10,148 nucleotides of DNA from Synura sp. LO234KE (taxonomy: Eukaryota > Sar > Synurophyceae > Synurales > Mallomonadaceae). How positions within the stretch are numbered: position 1 is the stretch's first letter; each line of letters opens with the position of its first letter. Location: contig VKHC01000183.1 in NCBI GenBank assembly GCA_015143735.1, positions 5,970 to 16,117 on the forward strand, in the 5' to 3' direction. Under the pieces are notes generated by a model, which did no database searches, was not told where the DNA came from, and saw only the letters and a program-made list of their open reading frames with translations. Below, piece by piece: positions 1 through 8,048 of the stretch. The translations under genes and the position numbers were made by a program.

Positions 1-204
1 ACTGCGTTCGTCTGACCCTCTCCAGCGCCCAAAACTTCGCTCCATCCCCAGCTTCTCTCGGGATCCCCGTCACTTCCCCCTGTACTGCGCCCCTCTATGC
101 CCAACGCGTACAGTATAGGCAAGTTACTAGTGTGTGTCGTGCACGTCACGCTCCTGCTTTTTCCCTCAAAGGCACCGGGGACCTTATGGGGGACTAATTT
201 CTCT

Positions 205-228
205 GCTCCGGGTGCCTACACCCGGAGC
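205..228. repeat. perfect GC-rich inverted repeat (hairpin)
   Basis: A 10-base arm GCTCCGGGTG at 205-214 is followed by the loop CCTA and its exact reverse complement CACCCGGAGC at 219-228. It could form a stable stem in DNA or RNA. There is no T run after it, and in a eukaryotic setting a bacterial-type terminator is not expected. It lies in a non-coding stretch about 220 bases upstream of the first probable start codon. Confidence 0.75.
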
Positions 229-231
229 TCC

Positions 232-259
232 CCACTTGGTCCCGGGACTTGACAAGTGG
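232..259. repeat. second inverted repeat with nested palindromes
   Basis: CCACTTG at 232-238 pairs exactly with CAAGTGG at 253-259. Inside it are the palindrome TCCCGGGA (240-247) and the overlapping palindrome ACTTG-A-CAAGT (247-257). It starts three bases after the hairpin at 205-228, so the two form a tandem pair of foldback structures in a short GC-rich island. Function is unknown; possibilities include a protein-binding site cluster, a remnant of a mobile element end, or a structured 5' leader. Confidence 0.6.
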
Positions 260-449
260 TTTATGGGGAGTGGTTTCTTCGGTGGTTAGTGCGACTTTTG
301 TACCACTTTTGGGTAATCACTTTGCCTATTCACCACCTCACCGTAATTAAATATAAGATTTTCGGGAAGATCCATGGTGGTATCATCAGTGCACATTTTG
401 CGAGCTGTAACTAATCCAATCTGTAGACTTTTCAGTAAAATCTTTGTTT

Positions 450-1144
450 ATGCCAGATTCAACTGATGCTTTCATTAAGAAAGCAACTTCACTAGGAATG
501 TATGCGTTGAAAACATCACCATCTGAAAGATTTCACATCGCTAGATGTAGCTTGGCGCTGCAAGAGCAACAAATTAAAAACTTAAAGCATCCACCTTTCA
601 TCCTGGTGGAAAATGAGGCCTCCATCAGCATGGCCTTTCATGATCTTGCAACTTTATGAGGAATAAAAAAGCTCAAGTCAGAACATTAACGGGGCCTTTA
701 ATTTTATCTGTCGCCGGCCGGAACCTTTTTTCTTTGTGGTGCTTCGTATGTATATTACTATTGGTAGTGAATGTTTCCGGGGCAGCGATAGATAACAATA
801 TCGTTCCAACTGACCGGATCTAGCTTGCTGGGAGCAGACAGTGCCACTCCCTAAGGGAGAGCGCTTCCCCGCCGGTCTTATTCTAGAACTGGATAGCTAC
901 GGATTCATCTCATCATCAGTACGTACAGGAATAGACCCAAGACTCGTCCCTCATTAGGACATTTCTGGAGCTCGCTCAATGCAGTGATCTAGTTCGCTTA
1001 GCAGATTTTTTCAAGACGAACAGGACCTATCTAGCGGGACTCTCGTTCCTGGCAGAATTCCGGGAACAGAGTGTGGGAAACTTTCGATTCGACCCTTGGA
1101 GTGCACACACCCACGACATAGTGAAAAAACTTATTATTGAGTAA
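450..1144 (+). CDS. unrecognised ~168-residue protein, four exons predicted
   Basis: Predicted exons are 450-605, 682-763, 824-918 and 971-1144 (stop TAA 1142-1144). Introns are 606-681 (GTGGAA..TCAG, phase 0), 764-823 (GTAGTG..CTAG, phase 1, with a CTGAC branch-like motif) and 919-970 (GTACGT..GGAG, phase 0). Phases match at each junction. I do not recognise the product. Visible features are a hydrophobic stretch in exon 2 (EPFFFVVLRMYITI) and a regular last exon rich in Leu, Phe and charged residues (SDLVRLADFFKTNRTYLAGL, then LAEFREQ). The open frame of the last exon runs from 935 to 1144 without an ATG, so it needs an upstream exon. The least secure junction is the third acceptor, which ends in GAG; an alternative pairs a donor at 923 with an acceptor at 1001. 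If unspliced, the first frame would run 450-659 as a 69-residue protein. I infer no function. Confidence 0.42.
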
Positions 1145-1519
1145 CAAACTTTAGCATCAAAATACACTCAGAGGCCATATGTGAAACCGTTAATTTAAAT
1201 TATCTAAGCTTAGCCAAAAGCAGAATTAGATTAGATTAGTTACCCCAGATACACCAACAATAATTTTGTAAAATGTAACATTCATCACATGATATTATAC
1301 GAATCAGTCGATGTAATCGTATATCATATAATTTCACATATTAAAAAATATTGTTGAAATAAGGGATAGTAAATGAATGAATAATAGAGGAGAGTTCAGT
1401 TCTTTTCTCATTGTTCATCTTAATGTGCTTAAATTCGAAAGTGCACTGTAAATTTTTAAAACCGTTACAGCGCATTTAATTAAATTAAATTACTTGTATA
1501 ATTTAAGTCTTTCGTAGTC
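1145..1519. other. AT-rich intergenic region
   Basis: No exon-like open frame is apparent on either strand. The stretch is strongly AT-rich and includes three tandem ATTAG units at 1225-1239 and a TTAAT/AAATTAAATTA tract near 1476-1492, shortly before the ATG at 1520. It probably holds the 3' end of the preceding gene and the promoter of the C2/SPRY gene. I see no clear TATA box or AATAAA signal that can be assigned. Confidence 0.55.
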
Positions 1520-4500
1520 ATGCAGTCCACCAATTCATTTCTTGTTGAAAAAGGGTCTCGTTATCAAATATGTGAACCTGTATTGAACATATTCAGTATT
1601 GTTTTGAGTGATATTGGGAAGATTTTGGATAAGTTAGATGGATATTATTGCAAGTTCCGATGTAGCGCTTGGGAAGGAAGAACTGATTGTCGAACATATG
1701 ATATCTCACGAGTTGAGTGGGTATATTACGGTTCGGAACTTAAACTTGAAATATCGATTGAGGATATTGATGACGGAGTTTTACATATCGAATTATGGAA
1801 TTCCGAACTTCTCGCATTAAGCAAAATAAGTTTGAAAACATTGCCTTGGAAATTTGATAAGGTGACTAGTACATTATTTGGATTTGGGATGAATGATCAA
1901 TTCTTAGAGGATTCAACTATTGTATCGAATCGATTCCATCATCCTTATGATGAAAAAAATACAGTTGGAGAGTTCACTATTACTCTGGAACTCAGAGCCG
2001 CAATCAAGTCCTTTCGACCGGAATCTTTAAGGCGTTTAATGTCGTCTTCCAAACTCGACTCAACTTCCCCAGTATCCTCGTTTTACTGCTCCTACAAGAA
2101 TCCTCCAATAAAGTCCCGGCAACTCTGTGGAATTCGAGCAAGTGGTGATGTTTATGGAGGAGTAGCCACTAAAGTAAAACCAACCATTGGAAATCAAGCG
2201 TATATATCGGCGAGCATTTGTAAAATCGAAGTTCATGACTCGAACAGGAACATATTTCGGAAGAACGTGCGGTTGGTCGTCCTGGTGGATGCTTGCGGCT
2301 GTCCAGATTCGATACTTTATGTCCGAGGGTATAAGCCAGACATAACCAGCTATAGCTCAGTATTGTGTGATCTGAATATAAGCGGACCAGAACCCTTTGC
2401 GAGTGATTGCGTCTATTCCAGAAGCTTCTCCTCTTTTCGAATTGAGGTCGACAACGTTTACGACGGCTGTGGTGTCCGACTTGGCATCGCCACTCCCCCC
2501 AACACCTCTTGCTGTGTTCGATACGTAAAGATCTTCCTCGAAGAAGTCCCAGAGTCTGACGATGTTCTAGAATATGCTGGTGTTACAGAACCCGATCGGT
2601 CACCTCTGAGCAAATCAAACACTCCCCTTCCGCCCCTTCAAGATAGAGCTGGCAATAAGCCCAGCACGAAGAAAAAGCGCGTTGCCTCCAGTTATATCGA
2701 GTACAGACGATCCTTCCTTTTCAGAGAGCCGATACGCGCATCGATCAAACGCTTGGAAACTGTCAGTCCAATCCGTGGCCCCACCTATTCCAGCGATAGG
2801 GAGCTCCGTCGGGCGGACGAACTCGTGACCTTCCACTACAACAACCTCGTCCCCATCACCAAGGCGTACGGCGAGACCAACACCAAGGAGTATATACGAA
2901 GGGTACAGGCCCGCATGTGCTGCGACTGCAGAGAGAGTGTCATGGAGAGCGGGGGGGCGGAACTGTTCTGTTTCTGTCTTCGCTCCGACTGTGGCCTCCG
3001 GGAGCTGTATATATTCAAACACAGTGCATATCTCCAACAGCTGTTATTCGGACTGGAGCGCCTCGAGCCGGATATCATACTAGATAAAGACACCAAGGTA
3101 ATGCGACGGACACCCAGCAGTGTGATCGCCAACAGACGATTTTAAATGAAAAAAATTCGATATTACAACGTTGCTGTTTGCTCTACCGCGTTTGCCTAAT
3201 TCGCGCTCGCTGACCAGAGCTTTCACGAGGAGCGCTGGAAACAGCGGATGCTGCTGAAGGCCACCGAGCGGAGAAAGTCTTTGCTTCCGGACCAGAAGAA
3301 ATCCAACGCGGAGTACGAGCGGAACAACCTACTGTGTGTAGTGTGCCGGTGCCCCAAGACGCTCGAGGATGTATTAGAAGGCGGAGACCGTTGCATTCGC
3401 TGCTCCACGAAGTTTGCCCCGCCTGTGGTGTTTACACAGAAGAAATGGAAGCAACGTCAGGCGGAGAAGGCGGCCTTCAAGGAGGCCAGGGTGCGGGCGA
3501 TCCGGAGGATCGTGTCGCTGGAGCTGGCCGCCGCCTCCCAGAAGTACGGCCATATATTGGATGAGGGAACGGGAGACAGCGAGAAGTTCTCATCGGCGCT
3601 GAAGGACTCTCGCAGCGAGCCCGCCCTTCACAACGCTGTCACTGTGAAGAAACTACTGGTTCCTGAACAACAACAGCTGCCGGAGCAGAATTACAACATG
3701 TCAGCATTACTGGAGCCACAGAGTCCGTTGAGCTTTGGTACCGCACGTAGTGGCGGAAAGATATTGCGGCTGTTGTCCTCCAGTGGTCTGTCGGACGCGA
3801 AGGAGTCCAGCAGTCAGGTGTCGCGGCGTCCGGGTATTCGCCGGGAGCGCTCCGGTCGAGGGAGAGGGGAGGATGCGGGGAATACCGCTCGCGTGGGTTG
3901 GCAGCAGGACGAGCAGCCGTTGGCGAGGGATCAGTACCAGACAATTACGTCCTGGTGCGTATCTCGTTCCAATCCGTTACTTATATTCGGACGCAACGAA
4001 GCCGAGGCTCTCAGTCATGTGACCCGACTCTCCTACGACGGGGCGACGTCCATGACCGCGATGGCTCCTCTCACACATCCTCTAGCATCGATGACTGTTA
4101 AAATCACAGAGTGTGCGCACGACTCTGAGCACGTCCTCTCCTTCGGTGTGGCGAAGTCCAGCTTTACCATCGACAGCGCAAAAGCGGCTGACCTGGGGTT
4201 CGGGATGACGTTTGACTCTTGGGGACTGTATGAGGACATGAAACTGTCCGGTGAGTCCGCCGAGCCGCTAAGTTGTCTGGGGGAGAATGGCCTTGAAGTG
4301 CGGAAATTTAGGGGCCTGTCTCGCGGAGATGTGCTCACGATTACGGTGGACATCGACGACTGCATTGTTTGTCTTTCTGTGAACGAATCGGAGATGGTCC
4401 ACTACTTTAACATTCCGCACGAGTGGCCCAAAGAATACATTCTAGGAATTACTCTGTCTTCGAATTGCAGCGCTTCTATTCTGAATAAGGAGATTGTTTT

Positions 4501-5752
4501 CAGTGACAGGGACCGGAAGCACCGCCTGAAGACACGTAACGTATCGCGGATCGCTCGAGACCTTTACACTAGCAGAATGATTTCAAATATCTTGGCTCAG
4601 AAGCACCAGCATGCCTCCTCTTCTCCAGGAGCAAATAGACGGAGAGGCGATAATAATTCTTCATCACCAGGCAGAGGCAGGCACAGAAAAAACAGTTTCT
4701 ATGGACCACCAGAGCACCCCACCGATGCCAATATGGAACTGAACGCGTTGGCGTCGTCTATGCTCAATTCCACCTCCCTGAACTCCTTATCTCGGGCCCC
4801 TCCAGGCGCGAAGGATCAGTCCACCGGCACGGCCTCCATACTTGACACTTCCTTCATCACCGGTGCGTCCGAATCGCTGAATGAGATTCGGTCGAATGTG
4901 CGTCTCCATGAGTCCGTTCTTGACGGCACTGCTCCACCCCCTCCGGATCAGTTCGCGGCACTAGTCGAATTTATTGGCAACAAATCCCTCCCAAATTTAA
5001 TGGAGAGCGGGGATGAGCTTTCGAAGGCGGCACCTAATATGGACGCATCGAGAAGCAGTCCTCAACTTTCCTCCACTCCATTCACTGCATACCTTACCAA
5101 TCAATACACTTTCCGCCAAATGATACCTTCCCGCGATGCTCTGGTGGTAGAGGATGATCACGTGGACCAGGCCGACAAGTCCCACCTCCGATGGATATCG
5201 GGACTGTCAGGAGTGATCCCCACAGAGGCCTGCCGCATTGGTAGTCAATTGGAGGTGGGCGAGAAACGTATGCTGTCCATCTACTGTATACGCATGCGAC
5301 GAACAACTGAACTGCCCGTGTCCGTGTCCTGGATATTTGGTTGCTGCTATGACGGCGACATTCGAGAGGCGCAGTTGATCTCCGATGGTACTGTGACAGT
5401 TTCCCGAGTAATTGGCACGTGCGAGTATTTAATGACGGCTCGGAACCACGTGTGGACGAGGGTCACTCACGTCGGGCAGCTACAAGCGTCAGGAGCGGTG
5501 CGAGTGAAGGAGAGCGAGAACAACAGTACACTTGTGCACATAGGCAGGGTACTGCACGACGAGCAAATATGCATAGCGTACGTGTATGTTCGGCCGTATT
5601 CTAATGGAAATGACGCGACCGATGTGGATGTGAACGATGTTTTTGGAAGATTCATATATCAAGATTCCGCAATTTTGTTTTCCCCTCACGAGTGGAGTGA
5701 GCTCATGTTGGAAGTAATATGTGCAAATTCTAATTCGTCGGGTACTCGCTGA
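1520..5752 (+). CDS. C2-like / Cys-cluster / SPRY-like multidomain protein, ~1370 residues, one intron
   Basis: Two exons, 1520-3097 and 3218-5752, join in phase 0 across a 120-base GT-AG intron. The last codons of exon 1 (D-T-K) run directly into S-F-H-E-E-R-W-K-Q-R and the second open frame. Seen in order: residues about 20-158, alternating beta strands with a D-G-Y-Y-C-K-F-R-C motif and a W-containing strand, resembling a C2 domain; about 190-350, a second beta-rich segment with many Cys and Tyr; C467, C468, C470, C484, C486 and C491, a first Cys cluster; about 527-560, a basic helical stretch; C566, C569, C571, C585 and C588, a second cluster of the C-x2-C-x-C...C-x2-C kind; about 595-630, charged helix; 798-950, a SPRY-like fold with S-W-G-L-Y near 861 and R-G-D-V-L-T at 895; about 985-1180, low-complexity Ser/Pro/Arg linker; about 1183-1370, an unassigned beta-rich C-terminus. 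C2 domains often bind lipid or Ca2+ and SPRY domains bind proteins, so a scaffold role is possible but is inference. No catalytic domain, signal peptide or membrane segment is seen. The C2 assignment is less sure than SPRY. Confidence 0.85.
3098..3217 (+). other. intron, GT-AG, phase 0, inside the C2/SPRY gene
   Basis: The donor is AAG|GTAATG at 3098 and the acceptor is CTGACCAG at 3217. Without splicing, exon 1 would read 15 further codons and stop at TAA (3143-3145), while the downstream frame would begin at ATG 3248. With splicing, the ten codons 3218-3247 link the frames exactly, with no stop. A CTAAT motif near 3196-3200 is a possible branch site. The join falls between the two cysteine clusters. 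Confidence 0.85.
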
Positions 5753-5777
5753 AGTGAGGGCTTCTAGTTATGGACGA

Positions 5778-5783
5778 AATAAA
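5778..5783 (+). promoter_or_regulatory. AATAAA polyadenylation-like signal of the C2/SPRY gene
   Basis: A canonical AATAAA hexamer begins 26 bases after the TGA stop at 5750-5752, a plausible position for 3' end formation of the C2/SPRY transcript. Chance occurrence cannot be excluded in AT-rich DNA. Confidence 0.45.
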
Positions 5784-5937
5784 TTTTACTTACTCGCACC
5801 TCCTGATCAGTGAAAGTAACACCATTACACTTTCAAGCATCGGATGGTTAGGTTATTCTTATGTCCACCCTGCCCCTACACCCATTGTGATCTGCTAAGT
5901 AGCTCATAGGGGTGCTTAGTTTGCGTGGTCAGCTATG

Positions 5938-6856
5938 TCATTCTGTGTAATCTAGGCTAAGTTTCTGTAAAAAAAAACTTTCAAAAACAATCGGAAACCC
6001 TCTTTTCCCCTGCACTTCAATTTATCAGAGAGTATTATATTCAGTCATACTAGACTAGCTATGCCAACGGCTACTTACTCGCTCAGGCAGGGTTTCTCTT
6101 ACTTGCAGCCCGTTCATATCCTCCTCGTTACTAGTATGTTCCTCTTAGTGTCGTAATACTAAATTTTTAATTTTACTCAATAAGACTGTCCGTGACGAAT
6201 TCAGTTTTAGATTGTTCGCAATGAATAGAATTCTACTTACGGACTCTGAGTATGCCGGTGGGCGCGCTCCGTAAATAAATTTGCTACACGACAGGATAGT
6301 GGGGGTGTTAGGAGTGCTCGCTCTGTGCGTCTAGATCGAGGATTTCTAAAAAATGAGCGAGGATATAATACTCTAGCAAGAGTAGAATTTATACGTGAGA
6401 ATGATAGTTTATCCATCAGCAAAAGAGTCCCGTACTAAATAGAGTATTCTTATCTAAAGAGTTCGCTTGTGTAAAGAGAACCCCCGCAAGAAATATATAA
6501 CCACCGGCGGGTGCCACCAGCCAATACTGTTCGTTACTAGATAGAACCGCCTCTGTTCTTATGCCCTGATTTCCCTCCTTCTTCGCAAATACATATTTCT
6601 ACCCTTACCCGTGCCACGCATGCAGTTTGGTGCTGGGGGCGGTTTGCTTGTAACGTGTTTTAACTTGTACGTGGTCGTGAGCGAGGAGGGACTCCTTGAT
6701 CGTGGTGTTCTAGTGTCTTCCTGCTGCCTGCTGGAGCTCTATACCATCGCTCTGCCACAGGGCTCGCCCTTTGGTACATAGGGAGTGGTTATTTAGGTCG
6801 GGGGTAATCTTCCGGTTACACGTGCTATTTTTGTCTGTTGATTTCATCCTCTCCAT
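5938..6856 (-). CDS. tentative six-exon gene for a small single-pass membrane protein (~158 residues)
   Basis: No long open frame exists here, but short minus-strand frames join in phase. Predicted exons, in transcript order: 6856-6745 (ATG 6856-6854), 6663-6609, 6536-6436, 6370-6241, 6130-6079 and 5964-5938 (stop TGA). All introns have GT..AG borders. Donors GTAAGG at 6608, GTAAGT at 6240 and GTAAGT at 6078 are strong, and the last acceptor follows a run of nine T on the minus strand. An alternative last exon starts at 6009 in the same frame. Exon 3 encodes one hydrophobic segment (YWLVAPAGGYIFLAGVLF) that looks like a membrane helix; exon 4 is rich in Arg and Ser. I do not recognise the family. 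The junctions between exons 1/2 and 3/4 are the weakest, since several borders are possible. A plus-strand frame over 6257-6437 is also open, which lowers certainty. The gene would converge on the C2/SPRY gene. Confidence 0.33.
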
Positions 6857-6969
6857 TCCATAAATTCGTATCTATTCGATTTTCGCCGCGGTTTTTGGTG
6901 TCGTGGCTAGGTTCATTGTTATCTCGTTCGTCATAAAAGAACGATACGGTTCAATATATTAGGAAATAA

Positions 6970-7908
6970 CTATGGATTATCACCAGCAATTCGTCGGGAC
7001 AAAAGCTCAATCAACCTTCGATTATTTTCAGCATTCATCGTATCGACCCGAATCCGTTGCTCCTCTAGCGTCAGGCGATGCTCCTCAATCCGCAGCCTTC
7101 TTTCCTCCAGGGCCAACCAAGGTTTTTGCAACGAATGATCTCTATCTGTCGGTGATTGTTGCGCAGGTCCTACTTCAATTCTCTCCATAATTGAGCGCTC
7201 CTTCGGTTCTGCGCGTTCAGATGATGTGGATGTAGTTCCAACGCTTCTTGCGCTGCCGATGTTGGATTCAGCTGATATCGCCGAGGGAGATTGTTCCCTT
7301 TCCTCATTTACAGGCGACTGTTGCTGATATTGTGGTTTAAGTGCTGATTTACCAAGTACCCGAGACGCCACTACAACAGTAGATTTCAACGGATCACCAC
7401 CAACCGAAGATTGCAAGATATCATCCTGAAACCTTTCCGTGTGCTTATCAGATGCGCGCTTAGTATTCTGAATTTTCTCCTCGATCATTTTATACACTAT
7501 TGCATCCACACGAGGAGCATTTTCTGGTAATACTGTTAAGCTCACTCCTTCCCCGTCAAGAGAATACTTGGAAATTATTTCCTTGACAATTCTAGTGAAT
7601 TTTTGATGTAACCCTCCACTCGTCAGCAGGTGCGCAACATCTCTGAAGGATGGATGATCTTTCACTTCGTGAAATGCTAACAAGCGCTTGTGATCAAGAT
7701 TTACTTTGTCTCCTTTTATTTTGATATAAGCTTTGTTAGATTTATACGTACAGACTAAAACGTACTCTCTTTGTTCAGTCCAATTAATTTCTTCCTTACG
7801 ACTTCTTTTCTGCACGGATTCAGCACAAAATTCTGGCACCACCTGAGAGCCCAATCCTTCCTGAGACTCAACTGAATTGGAAGAAACGACAACCTGTTCT
7901 CCAAACAT
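6970..7908 (-). CDS. SANT/trihelix-like DNA-binding protein with C-terminal coiled coil
   Basis: This is a single uninterrupted frame of 312 residues; ATG is at 7908-7906 and the stop TAG at 6972-6970. Residues 1-40 are Ser/Glu/Val-rich. From W43 (INWTEQREYVLV) to about residue 115 the sequence is a series of charged helices with W and aromatic residues, resembling the Myb/SANT-like or trihelix domains found in many transposon-associated and nuclear proteins. Residues about 150-260 are a Ser/Thr/Gln-rich linker. Residues about 264-307 form a highly regular charged coiled coil with repeating LEERR-x-R-I-E-E-type units, likely for oligomerisation. This layout, SANT domain then linker then coiled coil, is common in families expanded together with DNA transposons, but I see no transposase or terminal repeats next to it. 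The gene is divergent from the Myb gene starting at 8049. The domain call rests on fold-like pattern only; the start could be further upstream if a 5' exon exists. Confidence 0.7.
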   Translation of the reverse strand: MFGEQVVVSSNSVESQEGLGSQVVPEFCAESVQKRSRKEEINWTEQREYVLVCTYKSNKAYIKIKGDKVNLDHKRLLAFHEVKDHPSFRDVAHLLTSGGLHQKFTRIVKEIISKYSLDGEGVSLTVLPENAPRVDAIVYKMIEEKIQNTKRASDKHTERFQDDILQSSVGGDPLKSTVVVASRVLGKSALKPQYQQQSPVNEEREQSPSAISAESNIGSARSVGTTSTSSERAEPKERSIMERIEVGPAQQSPTDRDHSLQKPWLALEERRLRIEEHRLTLEEQRIRVDTMNAENNRRLIELLSRRIAGDNP

Positions 7909-8048
7909 CGAAATCGGTTTTAAGGGCTCACTCAGGATATACTTAACTCAATGCTAAATTCTGAAAATCAAAATTTGTATTAAAAAAATTTAAGTAACGA
8001 TCAAATTTGTGTAAAACAAAAATACGTACAACATAAAAACATTTGAAA
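7909..8048. promoter_or_regulatory. likely shared promoter region between two divergent DNA-binding protein genes
   Basis: Only 140 bases separate the ATG of the minus-strand SANT-like gene (7908) from the ATG of the plus-strand Myb gene (8049). The stretch is AT-rich, with a run of seven A at 7982-7988. No specific transcription-factor site can be assigned. A shared bidirectional promoter is inferred from geometry alone. Confidence 0.5.

Larger units (their letters stand above)
1..449. other. no certain gene; left edge and upstream region of the first gene
   Basis: I find no convincing gene here. The first roughly 115 bases are GC-rich and stay open in one frame on each strand up to the window edge, so an exon of a neighbouring gene may reach in, but I cannot tell which strand. 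Bases 121-300 contain the inverted repeats at 205-259. From about 340 the sequence becomes AT-rich, with AAATATAAG near 349-357, roughly 95 bases upstream of the ATG at 450. That could be a TATA-like element of the following gene, but spacing and motif are too common to be sure. Confidence 0.4.

Noticed and set aside
1225-1495. Short tandem ATTAG and AATTAA repeats as a telomere-like or replication element
   Set aside because: Only three short units, within general AT-rich spacer; consistent with chance.
2615-3132. Minus-strand open frames opposite the end of the C2/SPRY exon 1
   Set aside because: They lie wholly antisense to a frame with clear domain-like content and arise from its GC-rich codons; no motif or splice context supports them.
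3639-4365. Several 60-110 codon frames on both strands within the second C2/SPRY exon
   Set aside because: Overlapping shadows of the 834-codon frame; rich in Arg/Ser/Pro as expected for out-of-frame reading.
6257-6437. Plus-strand open frame of about 60 codons without ATG
   Set aside because: It reads plausibly, but no consistent donor or acceptor pair links it to neighbours, whereas the minus strand has strong donors at 6240 and 6608.
6600-6856. In-frame TAG in the minus-strand exon-1 frame as a sign of stop-codon reassignment
   Set aside because: The TAG falls inside a GT-AG intron (6744-6664) that restores the frame, and TAA, TGA and TAG all appear as natural stops in the window, so the standard code suffices.
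6972-7190. 72-codon plus-strand frame opposite the SANT-like gene
   Set aside because: Antisense to the coiled-coil part of the minus-strand gene, which has regular heptad-like content; the plus frame has none.
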